Positions 22,928 to 32,343 of a stretch of 64,000 nt of DNA are shown in pieces; position 1 is the stretch's first letter, and each line of letters begins with the position of its first letter. Position numbers and translations under genes: made by a program. The notes below the pieces were generated by a model, which did not search any database, was not told the origin of the DNA, and saw only the letters and a program-made list of their open reading frames with translations. Where the stretch lies: positions 124,001-188,000 of the forward strand of contig CAVXRT010000024.1 of assembly GCA_963764115.1 (NCBI GenBank), given 5' to 3'. The stretch comes from Rhodomicrobium sp963764115. GTDB lineage: Bacteria > Pseudomonadota > Alphaproteobacteria > Rhizobiales > Rhodomicrobiaceae.

Positions 22928-24952
22928 CTACATGCCGAACATCACGGGTGATCGATTTCCGGCCCTGAGATTGCGATAGCGCGCAAGCGCCCAGAGCGGG
23001 AAATATTTCGCATAACCATGATATATAAGATAAAAAACGCGTGGAAAACCGGGGGCGTTATGCCGGTCCTCCCGCCAAGTGCCGTTTGCATCTTGAGTGG
23101 CCATCAAATAGGCAACGCCCTTCTCGACAGCGGGGTGATCCACCTCTCCCGCGGCCATCAGCCCTAGTAGCGCCCATGATGTTTGCGACGGCGTGCTCGG
23201 AGACTTCCCGTAGCCCTTGTAGTCGAGCTTGTAGCTTGAGCCATCCTCACCCCAGCCGCCATCCTCGTTCTGGATCGAAATGAGCCAGGTTACAGCACGG
23301 CGCATGGTCTGGGAGGAATGGCTTACGCCTGCCGAATTAAGAGCACACAGCGCCGACCAGGTGCCGTAGATGTAGTTCATGCCCCAGCGGCCGAACCAGC
23401 TTCCGTCCTTCTCCTGTTCGCTCAGGATGTAGTCGACGCCACGCTTCAAGAGCGGGCTCGTTTCGGTCGTTTCCCCGAGCTGCGCAAGCATCGAGACGCA
23501 GCGGGCGCTGACATCCACAGTGGGCGGATCGAGAAGCGCGCCATGATCCGAGAACGGGATGTTGTTCAGATAAGAATGTGTATTATCCGCATCGAAAGAG
23601 GCCCATCCTCCGTTCTTGCTCTGGAGGCCGGCAATCCACTCGCGCCCGCGGCTGATCCCTGTACCGTAGTCCTGCCGGCTGCCAGCCAGGTTCACCGCCC
23701 GATCCATCGCCATGACGACGACTGCCGTATCGTCGAGATCGGGGTAATGCGGGTTGGCGTATTGGAACGCCCATCCGCCTGGCCTGACATCGGGACGCTG
23801 GTCCGCCCAATCCCCCTTCACGTCGAGGACCTGACGCGGTTTCAGCCATTCGAGGCCCTTCAGGGCGGACTCACGTTCAGCCTCGCCCCCTGCTTCGAGA
23901 AGGCTGTGTGCGGCAAGGCCGGTATCCCAGACCGGCGACACGCAGGGCTGGCAGTAAATCTCGTTCTCGGTTTCGGAGAGCAGTTTCTCGATGGAATGGC
24001 GGGCGATGGCGCGGTCCGGATCGCTCTCGGGGACCCCAAGCGCATCGTACATCATCACGCTGTTGGCCATGGCCGGGAAAATCGCTCCGAGGCCGTCCTC
24101 GCCGTTCAGGCGCTCCTTCACAAAAGCGACGGCCTTGTTGATGGCCTTGCGCCGCATGCCCGAAGGAAACAGGGGTTCAACCACTCGCAGCACCTTGTCG
24201 ATGGCCGCGAACGTGAAATACCAGGACCACTGCTGATGCGGGGCCCTTGGCCGCATGCCCACCTTCTTCGGCGAGACCAGGAACAACTCGTCCACTGTTA
24301 CGGCACGTTTGTTCCGCGCCCGTGGCTTCAACGCAGCCAGGACGTAGAGTGGGACCATGACAGTCCGCGCCCAATAGGACACTTTCGTCATATGAAACGG
24401 AAACCACTTCGGCAGTAACATGATTTCAATGGGCATCACGGGTGCGGCGCGCCATGTGACTGCGCCATAGAGAGCCAGCAGGATGCGCGTGAAAACATTG
24501 CTCATCTCGGCGCCGCCGCGCGAGCGAATCGCTTCGCGGGCGCGAATCATGTGCGGTGCCTTGATGTCGTCGCCGATCATCTTGAGCGCGAAGTAGGCTT
24601 TCACGCTGGCGCTCATGTCGAAGGCGCCCTCATGAAAGAGAGGCCAGCCGCCATGCTTACCCTGAATGCGGCGCAGGTAGTTGCCGATCTTGGCCTCGCG
24701 TTCGAGGTTCGCCTCCTCGCCGAGATAATGCGTCAGGAGGATATATTCCGCCGGGATGGTCGCATCGGACTCGAACTCGAAGCACCAATGCCCGTCTTCC
24801 TGCTGATGGCGCAGAAGTGTGGTCGAGGCTCTCCGAATCCGATCTTCGAGTTGATTGACGATGCGCCCGCCCTCGGCGCGCCAGCCTCCCTCGAAGCGCT
24901 CCAGCTCGAAATCCTCATCCTCGCTCAAAGCGCGTTCGATCTTCTGCGTCAT
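22928..24952 (-). CDS. shc: Squalene-hopene cyclase
   Basis: Membrane-associated class II terpene cyclase that converts squalene to hopene and hopanol. The length of 674 residues is usual. The acid motif DxDD is D405-L-D-D408 in YPDLDDTA, and many QW repeats are visible (QEDGHWCFE, QSKNGGWASF, QNEDGGWGED, QDANGTWRED). It starts 7 bases after the stop of hpnE and is clearly in the same operon. No truncation or missing catalytic residue is seen. Confidence 0.97.
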   Translation of the reverse strand: MTQKIERALSEDEDFELERFEGGWRAEGGRIVNQLEDRIRRASTTLLRHQQEDGHWCFEFESDATIPAEYILLTHYLGEEANLEREAKIGNYLRRIQGKHGGWPLFHEGAFDMSASVKAYFALKMIGDDIKAPHMIRAREAIRSRGGAEMSNVFTRILLALYGAVTWRAAPVMPIEIMLLPKWFPFHMTKVSYWARTVMVPLYVLAALKPRARNKRAVTVDELFLVSPKKVGMRPRAPHQQWSWYFTFAAIDKVLRVVEPLFPSGMRRKAINKAVAFVKERLNGEDGLGAIFPAMANSVMMYDALGVPESDPDRAIARHSIEKLLSETENEIYCQPCVSPVWDTGLAAHSLLEAGGEAERESALKGLEWLKPRQVLDVKGDWADQRPDVRPGGWAFQYANPHYPDLDDTAVVVMAMDRAVNLAGSRQDYGTGISRGREWIAGLQSKNGGWASFDADNTHSYLNNIPFSDHGALLDPPTVDVSARCVSMLAQLGETTETSPLLKRGVDYILSEQEKDGSWFGRWGMNYIYGTWSALCALNSAGVSHSSQTMRRAVTWLISIQNEDGGWGEDGSSYKLDYKGYGKSPSTPSQTSWALLGLMAAGEVDHPAVEKGVAYLMATQDANGTWREDRHNAPGFPRVFYLIYHGYAKYFPLWALARYRNLRAGNRSPVMFGM

Positions 24953-24959
24953 GCCTGCA

Positions 24960-26204
24960 CTATCCCCTCATAGCCAAGTAGGCGGCCCGCTCGCCCGAGC
25001 GGATCGCCCCTTCGATGGTCGCGGGAAGACCCGTCTGGATCCAATCGCCCGCCAGAAAAAGGTTGCGCCACTTTGTTTTTGTGTCTGGTCGCAAAACATC
25101 CTGATCGGGACTAGCGGCGAATGTCGCTCGCTTTTCCTTAACGATCTGCCAAGGAGGAAGCTCCGCCGGTAGCCCCGTTACAACCGCAACGTCCCGCCAC
25201 AGTTCAGCTGCCAACTCCTCGCGGGGGCGATCGATCAAGCGATCCGCCCCGCTGACAGTGATAGACAAACGATCAGGAAATGAAAAGATCCATTCGACTG
25301 TGCCGTGAATGAGGCCAAGAATTGAAGGAAAGTGCGGCAGCGGTGCAATGCTGAAATGCGCATTGAGTATAGCTCGAAACTCGGTTGGAGCATTTAAGCC
25401 GGGCAACAAGGACTGCGCGACCCAAGGCGGGACCGCGAGAATCACAGCGTCGTCTTCCCTGACGGGAATCAGCTCATCGGTGAACTTCAGAGTATGCACG
25501 CGCCCCGAAGCGAATTCGATTTCGCGAAGGCGCTTCCCGAACGCGATTTTTCCCTGATGCTCGCCCAGATAATCCAAAGCAGGCCCGATGAAGGCCGCCG
25601 AAAGCCCTTCGGCGATCAGCGGTCTGCATGCCACGCCGCCTTTCGCAAGCGTGTTTCGCATGACTGCCCCGGCCAGCCGCGCGGAGCCCTCGTGCGGGTC
25701 GGTATTCAGCGCCGCGAGCATGAGGGGCTGCCAGAGCCGTTCGTAAAGCGGGCCTGTGCTTCCGATTACGTCCGCTACAGTTTTGCGGGGGCCGGCCCAC
25801 ATCAGCGGAACGGCGCTCAGGTAATCGAGCAGTCTCGTCGCGGGCACACGGCGGGCGGGATCGAACAACCAGGACGGCCAGCGGTTCTCATTGATCTTGA
25901 GCGTCCATCGCTCCCCGGTCGCGACATCCGCGAAATCGAATTCAGCTTTCGATGGGCCACGAAGCTTGTCCGCTCCACCGATGAGGCTCAGATACCGGAT
26001 CGTGGAGTCGTTGCCGGACAAAAGCAGGTGATTCCCGTTATCGATCACCGCGCCAAAGCCCGCATCGTAATAGGACCGGCAGCGGCCTCCGGCTTGGCCC
26101 GCAGCCTCGTAGACGGCCACCGCGCGCCCCTGCTTCGCGAGCCGGACTGCGGCGGACAAACCCGCTAGGCCAGCACCTATGATATGGACGGTGGCGCCCC
26201 TCAT
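24960..26204 (-). CDS. hpnE: Hydroxysqualene dehydroxylase HpnE
   Basis: FAD-dependent amine-oxidase-fold enzyme that reduces hydroxysqualene to squalene, the third step of the HpnCDE route. The 414 residues open with the dinucleotide-binding VHIIGAGLAGLSAAVRLA and a GGRCRS motif, and end with LAGDWIQTGLPATIEGA. The ATG at 26204 sits right before this FAD motif. An upstream extension to 26291 would run through a repeat-like palindromic stretch and is rejected. Confidence 0.94.
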   Translation of the reverse strand: MRGATVHIIGAGLAGLSAAVRLAKQGRAVAVYEAAGQAGGRCRSYYDAGFGAVIDNGNHLLLSGNDSTIRYLSLIGGADKLRGPSKAEFDFADVATGERWTLKINENRWPSWLFDPARRVPATRLLDYLSAVPLMWAGPRKTVADVIGSTGPLYERLWQPLMLAALNTDPHEGSARLAGAVMRNTLAKGGVACRPLIAEGLSAAFIGPALDYLGEHQGKIAFGKRLREIEFASGRVHTLKFTDELIPVREDDAVILAVPPWVAQSLLPGLNAPTEFRAILNAHFSIAPLPHFPSILGLIHGTVEWIFSFPDRLSITVSGADRLIDRPREELAAELWRDVAVVTGLPAELPPWQIVKEKRATFAASPDQDVLRPDTKTKWRNLFLAGDWIQTGLPATIEGAIRSGERAAYLAMRG

Positions 26205-26285
26205 CCTGTCCTTCTCTCCATAAGAGAAGCAACGCAAGCTCGGTGTGCTCCCTCTGCCGTGGGAAGAGGGCTGGGGTGAAGGGCG
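26203..26285. repeat. Palindromic dispersed-type element between hpnD and hpnE
   Basis: It contains CTTCTCT-ccat-AAGAGAAG and CCCTCT-gccgtggga-AGAGGG followed by TGGGGTGAAGGG. This resembles the CCCTCTCCC...GGGAGAGGG...GGGGTGAGGG palindromes scattered in many proteobacteria. It separates two otherwise tightly packed genes and could weaken or pause transcription of hpnE and shc. Confidence 0.5.
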
Positions 26286-26293
26286 GTGCATCG

Positions 26294-27142
26294 CTAGATT
26301 ATAAAATGGCGCAGGACGATCATGACGATCCGGGACTTGCTCAGCCGGACCCGTTCACGAGGCGCTGCCCAGCCGCGGGCGACCAAGCCTGCGAGGATGC
26401 TCTTATAGGCCTCGGACATGACGCGCGGCGTGCGCACCATGCGCCTCGGTTGGGCGTTCATGATCTTGTCCGCCTCCGAGAAGCGCCATCGGGCGAGCGC
26501 CACGATGCGCTCGCAAACCTCGGGCAGAGCGGGACTGGACAGGACGGTCGCGGGGTTGGAGATTGCTATCCCGGCGTCGCGCAAGAACTCCTGAGGCAGA
26601 TAAAGGCGCTTGATGGCCGCGTCCTCGTCGAGGTCGCGAAGAATGTTCGTGAGCTGCAAGGCGCGTCCGAGGTGCTCGGCAAGCTGCCGCCCTTCTTCCT
26701 GCGGCATGCGGAAAACGCGAACCGAAAGGCGTCCGACGGCGCTTGCGACGCGGTCGCAATAGAGATCGAGAGTAACGAAAGCGGGGGCTTGGATGTTCTG
26801 CAGGACATCCATCTCCATGCCATCGATGATGGCGCGGAAATCCTCCTTTTCGAGCTGGAAGTCGCGGACGGCCACCGCGAGCCCGCCAAGCCCGGGGCGC
26901 TTCTCGCCGCGATAGATCGCATCGATATCCTTGCGCCAGCGCTCGAGCTTTTCAAGGCGCAACTCGGCTGGCCCCTGATCGTCGGCGATGTCGTCAACCG
27001 CGCGGCAGAACGAATAGATCTCGAACATTGCCTCGCGCTGCCCCGGAGGCATGATCCGCATGGCCGCGTAGAACGAGCTGCCGAGCGCGCGACGCGACGC
27101 CGTCCCCTCTTCGGCTTCGACTTCAAGAACTTGGCTGGTCAT
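26294..27142 (-). CDS. hpnD: Presqualene diphosphate synthase HpnD
   Basis: Condenses two farnesyl diphosphates to presqualene diphosphate. The 282 residues belong to the trans-isoprenyl diphosphate synthase head-to-head family. The first aspartate-rich motif is D50-D-x-x-D54-D and the second is in NILRDLDED. The ATG at 27142 (MTSQVLEV) overlaps the stop of hpnC by 20 bases, so the two are probably translated in a coupled way. It is paired with hpnC, its paralogue. Confidence 0.95.
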   Translation of the reverse strand: MTSQVLEVEAEEGTASRRALGSSFYAAMRIMPPGQREAMFEIYSFCRAVDDIADDQGPAELRLEKLERWRKDIDAIYRGEKRPGLGGLAVAVRDFQLEKEDFRAIIDGMEMDVLQNIQAPAFVTLDLYCDRVASAVGRLSVRVFRMPQEEGRQLAEHLGRALQLTNILRDLDEDAAIKRLYLPQEFLRDAGIAISNPATVLSSPALPEVCERIVALARWRFSEADKIMNAQPRRMVRTPRVMSEAYKSILAGLVARGWAAPRERVRLSKSRIVMIVLRHFII

Positions 27143-28019
27143 CGATTCCCCGTAACGCAGCGGGCGCTCTGCCCGGTGAAAAAAGACGCCGCCCAAAGGC
27201 GATGCTGGCTGCCGTGATCAAGTTGTATGCAAAACCCCACTTATTTAAATGCACGGGCTCGCTTAGCGGGTCCCGCTCCAGCAGCATGTGCACAAGTTTC
27301 CGCGCCAGCCGCTCGATGGCCGCCACTTCCAGGCTCAGGCGCAGATCCTGGATGCCGCGCGAAAGATCGGCAGAGCCGAGCAGCTCTTTTGTCTCTGCGG
27401 CGAGTTCATGGATTGCTGCCAGCAATCCGGGCGATGCCTTCGAAGCGGCTAGCGCTTCGACCGGGATGTTCCTCTCGGCCAGTCTGTCGACGGGGATGTA
27501 CACGCGGTCGAGTCGGCGATAGTCGGCGCCGCAATCCTGAAGGTGATTGATGATCTGCAGGGCCGCGCAGAGAGCGTCGTTCGCGGGCCAGGTGGCGCGG
27601 CTCTCGCCATGCACATCCAGTACGAAGCGCCCCACGGGCATCGCTGAATATGAGCAATAGTGTATCAAATCGTCCCAATCGGCGTAACATTGCTTGCTCG
27701 CATCCATGCGAAAAGCCACGAGCAAATCCTGCCCATGCTTCGGGGAAAGCCCGCGTTCGGCAATCGCCGCGCGAAGCGGCAGCGCATCCTTGATGTCGTC
27801 CGTCTTCCCAAGAAGCGTGTCCTCAAACTGATCCAGCTTGCGGATCTTCTCGCTTTCCGAAAGCTGCCGATGGTCGGCGACATCGTCGGCGGCCCGCGCG
27901 AAATGGTAGAAGGCCAGAATGACCGGGCGGTGCTGTTTGGAAATGAGGTGCGACGCGACGGGAAAATTCTCGTCGCGATGCGTCTTCTCGCCTGCCTCCC
28001 AAACCGGGCCCGTTGTCAT
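27123..28019 (-). CDS. hpnC: Hydroxysqualene synthase HpnC
   Basis: Converts presqualene diphosphate to hydroxysqualene. The 298 residues are homologous to squalene synthase, with the first aspartate motif D45-D-x-x-D49 (AADDVAD) and the second region NHLQDCGADY. Its ATG at 28019 overlaps the hpnB stop (ATGA). The open frame extends far upstream (to 28835) only because the alternative frame across hpnB happens to lack stops. That extension is not part of the gene. Confidence 0.94.
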   Translation of the reverse strand: MTTGPVWEAGEKTHRDENFPVASHLISKQHRPVILAFYHFARAADDVADHRQLSESEKIRKLDQFEDTLLGKTDDIKDALPLRAAIAERGLSPKHGQDLLVAFRMDASKQCYADWDDLIHYCSYSAMPVGRFVLDVHGESRATWPANDALCAALQIINHLQDCGADYRRLDRVYIPVDRLAERNIPVEALAASKASPGLLAAIHELAAETKELLGSADLSRGIQDLRLSLEVAAIERLARKLVHMLLERDPLSEPVHLNKWGFAYNLITAASIAFGRRLFSPGRAPAALRGIDDQPSS

Positions 28020-29182
28020 GATGCCTCCGCACGGCGCGCCTGCACGCGCCCTTTCCAAAGCCCGCCCCTGCCGCGCCGATGCTGCAACGCCGAGTCGAGC
28101 GTGAATACCATATATAAAGCCGCAATGACAGGAAGCGCGGCGGCCCACAGTGGCGACAACCTGTAGAAGCGCACAATCGGAAGAAAGGCGAATGCCATCA
28201 GCCCCCAGGTCAAAGCGCCTACGGTCTGCGGAAGGCCGGTCCCGAAAATTGCGAACAGCGAGGGCAGCAAATAAGTGAGCAGCATCCCGATCACGGTGCC
28301 TGCGAGCAGCAAGGGCGAGTAGTTGAGTTGATCGTAGGCCGAGCGGGCCACCATGCGTCGGATGTCTCCCAGTGCTGGATAGGGCCGCAGGCTGTGCGCG
28401 CTGTCGGTCAAGCCGAGCCAGATGGGGCCTTGCTTCTTTAAGCAGCGGCCGAGAGCGCAATCGTCGATGAGAGAGGAGCGGATGGCCTGGATGCCGCCCG
28501 CAGCTTCGAGTGCGTCGCATTGCACCAGCATGCAGCCCCCCGCCGCGGCGGCCATTCCGCTGTCGCGGCGGTTCACCCAGGCGAAGGGATAAAGCATCTG
28601 GAAGAAGAACACGAAAGCTGGGATCAGCGCCCGCTCGGCAGGGCTCTCGCAGCGCAGTTTTACCATTAGCGAGGTCAGCACCAGCGAGCCTGCCTCTGCG
28701 CGGGCGGCAAGCCTGCGGATGACGCCCGGTTGATAGGCAATATCGGCATCGGTCAGGAGGAGATAATGCGGCGGTTCGGCGAGGGCGGAGGCGCGCGCCA
28801 CGCCTTGCTTCATGGCCCAGAGCTTTCCTGTCCAACCCTGCGGCAGCGGCTCACCCTGCACAACGATCAAGCGTCCGTTCGCGCCAACCGCCTCCGCCGC
28901 TGCACGGGCCGTGGCAGTGGTGCCGTCCTCGCTCTGATCGTCCACCAGAATCACTCGCAAAGGCCTGGGGTAGTCCTGGCTCAAAAGGCTCGAGAGGCTT
29001 TTCGCGATGACATCGGCTTCGTTACGGGCGGGCACAACGGCGACGACCAATGGCCATTCGGCGGGCGGAGGCGGCAAGCCGTCTTCATCGCGGATGTCGG
29101 CACGCCAGAAGCCGCCCCTTGCAAGGAGCAGATAAAGCCAAGCCGCCAGGCCAAATCCGATCAGAGCTAATTCAACTGTCAT
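28016..29182 (-). CDS. hpnB: Hopanoid biosynthesis-associated glycosyltransferase HpnB
   Basis: Family 2 glycosyltransferase of 388 residues. It has an N-terminal membrane anchor (VELALIGFGLAAWLYLLL), a GT2 core (VVAVVPARNEADVI, VDDQSEDGT, LLTDADI) and several C-terminal membrane segments (about 280-370). In hopanoid clusters it is named HpnB, but its acceptor and sugar are not firmly established. It is the first gene of the minus-strand operon hpnB-C-D-E-shc-G. Confidence 0.92.
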   Translation of the reverse strand: MTVELALIGFGLAAWLYLLLARGGFWRADIRDEDGLPPPPAEWPLVVAVVPARNEADVIAKSLSSLLSQDYPRPLRVILVDDQSEDGTTATARAAAEAVGANGRLIVVQGEPLPQGWTGKLWAMKQGVARASALAEPPHYLLLTDADIAYQPGVIRRLAARAEAGSLVLTSLMVKLRCESPAERALIPAFVFFFQMLYPFAWVNRRDSGMAAAAGGCMLVQCDALEAAGGIQAIRSSLIDDCALGRCLKKQGPIWLGLTDSAHSLRPYPALGDIRRMVARSAYDQLNYSPLLLAGTVIGMLLTYLLPSLFAIFGTGLPQTVGALTWGLMAFAFLPIVRFYRLSPLWAAALPVIAALYMVFTLDSALQHRRGRGGLWKGRVQARRAEAS

Positions 29183-29380
29183 CCCGATCCTATGTCAGCG
29201 CGCTTGGGTTTTCGCCTCCTAACATGGTTAACAGATATGCGATAGATCAGACGAGGATTCTGTCTGAATTTGCGGAGCAGTGCTGCGTGCTGCAAAGAGG
29301 GGGAGAGCCGTGTGAAAGAGAAGATGTGATGCTTGATGCGGCGGTCATCCGCCGCATCCATCGACTAGGGGCAGTGCAGG

Positions 29381-29759
29381 CTAGCGGTGCTGAGTTTCGG
29401 ATCCCGATGATCCTGATGTTTCGTTCGATGCCTTGGCTTGCCTCTGCTGGTTCAGCTCTGAAATGGCAACCACGCCGCCTGGACTCAGGCTCATGATTGT
29501 AGGATTGCCATCCTTGTCCTTAGCCTGGACCACGAATGAGTTCTTGCAAGATCTTCACATCTGAAAACCCGGCTTTTTCCAGATCGTGCTTAAGCTTGTT
29601 GATTGTGAGAACATTGCTCTCGTGATTCTGTTTTTGTGTGCTCTGCTGAGATGCCGCTGTGCTCGGGGGCTGCGTATTAGCCTCTGATGCCGCCTGGGTA
29701 AAGGTTGGAGCGAGAAGCACCAGCGCGATAGTAAGCGTCGGAATTAAAGTCGTTTTCAT
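29381..29759 (-). pseudogene. Small exported protein gene, frameshifted
   Basis: The frame from the ATG at 29759 encodes a signal peptide (MKTTLIPTLTIALVLLAP), a Gln/Ser/Thr linker and NKLKHDLEKAGFSDVKILQE, then stops early at 29520. One base away the frame continues the same protein: SFVVQAKDKDGNPTIMSLSP, then GGVVAISELNQQRQAKAS, to a TAG at 29381. An extra base at about 29540 explains the break. Restored, it is about 125 residues. It resembles small periplasmic rhizobial proteins with an AGF-x-DV...SFxVxAKDKxGNP pattern, whose function is unknown to me. Real decay and sequencing error are both possible. Confidence 0.75.
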
Positions 29760-29960
29760 GAGCATCTCCTGTAAGAGTAGCGAGTACACATGAAATATCG
29801 TGGAGCTGCCATTGTGTTCCCGCCAGCGCGGTACCTCCAGCCGAAGGTCATGAGACTAGAACTTAGCCAGTGAAAGATTTTTGACGATCGCTAGTTGGCG
29901 GCGGGCGATTGATTTATATAATGGGCAACCCTGGCGAAACCTGAGGTGATACGCCTTCGC

Positions 29961-30233
29961 TTATCGGCGGCCTGAGCCGCACGCATACATGGACGGAAGA
30001 TAATCGAGGTTGAGGCAGGAATTGTCCCAGCCAGTAGCGTTGGACCTGAGCCGCCAGCCGCGGCAGTCCACAAAATCGCCGTTCACTGTCCGGCGCAGCG
30101 GACACGTGTTCTGGGATTTGGCGACATACCGGTGACGCGTATTGGTCTTGCCCTCGGCGGCTGCCCCAGCGAGCGACACAACAAGCATCGCTATGATTGC
30201 CGCGGTTGCTGTAAGGATTCGGTTTCCATTCAT
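29961..30233 (-). CDS. Small secreted cysteine-containing protein
   Basis: A 90-residue product with a clear signal peptide (MNGNRILTATAAIIAMLVVSLAGAAA). The short mature part has four Cys in CPLRR, DCRGW, NSCLNL and YACG. The ATG at 30233 follows GGGAG. The pattern VDCRGWR...GWDNSCLNLDYLPSxYACG is one I recall from short secreted proteins in Hyphomicrobiales. I do not know a function. The four cysteines could form two disulfides. It stands alone between the frameshifted gene and lepA. Confidence 0.7.
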   Translation of the reverse strand: MNGNRILTATAAIIAMLVVSLAGAAAEGKTNTRHRYVAKSQNTCPLRRTVNGDFVDCRGWRLRSNATGWDNSCLNLDYLPSMYACGSGRR

Positions 30234-30361
30234 AAGAGAGCTCCCGGGAATGCCACCACTCTTGCTGGCAACATAAACTTTAGGGAAGCCATATACCCGT
30301 AAAGAGTTAGTTAAAGATGTGAGCAAAAAAGGTCAGCCATCTAAAGTCTTGGCGGTTAGAA

Positions 30362-32227
30362 TCAATTTGCATCCATCTTCAGGGCGGCGATGAAGGCTTC
30401 CTGCGGGATCTCGACGCGTCCGAACTGCCGCATCTTCTTTTTGCCTTCCTTCTGCTTGTCCAAGAGCTTGCGCTTGCGGGTGATGTCGCCCCCGTAGCAC
30501 TTGGCCGTGACGTCTTTTCGCAACGCAGAAAGCGTCTCGCGCGCAATCACCTTGCCGCCGATAGCAGCCTGGATTGGAATCTTGAAAAGGTGCCGGGGGA
30601 TCAGCTCCTTCAGCTTTTCGCACATCATGCGTCCGCGCATCTCGGCGCGCCCACGGTGGACGATCATGGAAAGGGCATCCACGGGCTCATCATTGACCAG
30701 GATCGACATTTTCACGAGGTCGCCCGGCTCATAGCCTGTGATGGAGTAATCGAAGCTCGCATAGCCGCGGCTTATGGATTTCAGCCTGTCATAAAAATCG
30801 AACACCACCTCGTTCAGCGGCAGGTCGTAGACGACCATGGCCCGGCTGCCTGCATAGGTAAGCTCTTTCTGCCTCCCGCGGCGATCCTCGCAGAGCTTCA
30901 AGACTGCGCCGAGATGCTCGTCGGGCACGAAGATCGTGGCCTTGATCCAAGGCTCTTCCATGCGGTCGATTTTCACTACATCGGGCATGTCGGCAGGGTT
31001 ATGCATCTCGATCCGGCGCCCGTCCGTCATAAAGAGATGGTAGATCACGCTCGGAGCTGTCGTGATGAGGTCGATGTTGAACTCGCGTTCCAGGCGCTCG
31101 CGGACGATTTCGAGGTGCAGCAGGCCGAGAAAGCCGCAGCGGAAGCCGAATCCGAGTGCGGCGCTGGTCTCCATCTCATATTGGAAGCTCGCATCATTGA
31201 GGCGCAGCTTCGCCATGGCGTCGCGCAAATCCTCAAACTGAGAGGCGTCCACGGGGAATAGCCCGCAAAACACCACGGGCTGCACGGGCTTGAACCCCGG
31301 AAGCGCCTGCACCGCCTGGCGCTTGTCCTCCGTGACTGTATCGCCGACGCGCGTGTCGGCGACCTCCTTGATGGCCGCGGTGAAGAAGCCGACCTCGCCA
31401 GGCCCGAGCACGTCGAGCATTTCCTGCTTGGGCCGGAAGATGCCAACCCGATCGATGGGGTGCACCGCACCGGTAGACATCAGCTTAATTCGCATGCCTT
31501 TTTTCAGAAGGCCATCCACCACGCGAACGAGCACGACTACGCCTAGATAAGGGTCGTACCAGCTGTCGATAAGCATCGCTTTTAGCGGGGCCTTCGCATC
31601 GCCCTTCGGCGGCGGCAGGCGGTGCACGATCGCTTCCAGCACCTGATCGATGTTGAGGCCCGTTTTGGCGGAAATCTCCACAGCATCATGCGCATCGAGG
31701 CCGATGACATCCTCGATCTGCTGTTTGACGCGGTCAGGCTCGGCGGCTGGGAGGTCGATCTTGTTGAGGATCGGCACGATATCGTGATTGTTGTCGAGCG
31801 CCTTGTAAACATTGGCAAGCGTCTGCGCCTCGACGCCCTGGCTCGCATCGACAACAAGGAGCGATCCCTCGCAGGCGGCAAGGCTCCGGCTCACCTCATA
31901 GCCAAAATCCACGTGGCCGGGCGTGTCCATCAGGTTCAACTGGTAAAGCTCGCCATCCTTGGCGCGGTAATCGAGCCGAACCGTTTGCGCCTTGATCGTG
32001 ATCCCGCGCTCTTTTTCGATTTCCATGCTGTCGAGAACCTGAGCCTGGCCCGCCATCTCCCGGTCGGACATCCCGCCACAAAGCTGGATCAGCCGATCGG
32101 CAAGGGTCGATTTCCCGTGATCGATGTGAGCGACGATCGAGAAATTGCGAATTCGCGCAAGCGGCGTCACGCCTTTGGAGGCGGCCTCGCAGGGAGCGGC
32201 GTCTTGAGGGATCGGGACAGTGGTCAT
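30362..32227 (-). CDS. lepA: Elongation factor 4 (LepA)
   Basis: Ribosome-bound translational GTPase that helps initiation and back-translocation under stress. The 621 residues hold G-domain motifs AHIDHGKST, DTPGHVDF and NKIDLPAA, EF-G-like domains, and the LepA-specific C-terminal domain (YGGDITRKRKLLDKQKEGKKKMR). The N-terminus has about 20 residues more than the E. coli protein. It is upstream of, and on the same strand as, the small genes, and follows alaS by about 115 bases. Confidence 0.97.
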   Translation of the reverse strand: MTTVPIPQDAAPCEAASKGVTPLARIRNFSIVAHIDHGKSTLADRLIQLCGGMSDREMAGQAQVLDSMEIEKERGITIKAQTVRLDYRAKDGELYQLNLMDTPGHVDFGYEVSRSLAACEGSLLVVDASQGVEAQTLANVYKALDNNHDIVPILNKIDLPAAEPDRVKQQIEDVIGLDAHDAVEISAKTGLNIDQVLEAIVHRLPPPKGDAKAPLKAMLIDSWYDPYLGVVVLVRVVDGLLKKGMRIKLMSTGAVHPIDRVGIFRPKQEMLDVLGPGEVGFFTAAIKEVADTRVGDTVTEDKRQAVQALPGFKPVQPVVFCGLFPVDASQFEDLRDAMAKLRLNDASFQYEMETSAALGFGFRCGFLGLLHLEIVRERLEREFNIDLITTAPSVIYHLFMTDGRRIEMHNPADMPDVVKIDRMEEPWIKATIFVPDEHLGAVLKLCEDRRGRQKELTYAGSRAMVVYDLPLNEVVFDFYDRLKSISRGYASFDYSITGYEPGDLVKMSILVNDEPVDALSMIVHRGRAEMRGRMMCEKLKELIPRHLFKIPIQAAIGGKVIARETLSALRKDVTAKCYGGDITRKRKLLDKQKEGKKKMRQFGRVEIPQEAFIAALKMDAN

Positions 32228-32343
32228 GGCGCCTTACATAATGGAAAACACGGCCGGCTGAAAGCGGTGCGCTTTGTTATTGCGCAGCCTCGGCTCAATC
32301 CGGCTTATGCTAATCCCGCTCTTCCCTTCCGGGGGAGTGGGTA

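Noticed and set aside
23318..24418. 366-residue plus-strand open frame
   Set aside because: Antisense to shc with no domain. An effect of GC-rich codon use in the real gene.
28020..28835. Long minus-strand frame that would extend HpnC by about 270 residues
   Set aside because: It runs through hpnB in another frame, has the composition of a shadow frame, and the family start is the ATG at 28019.
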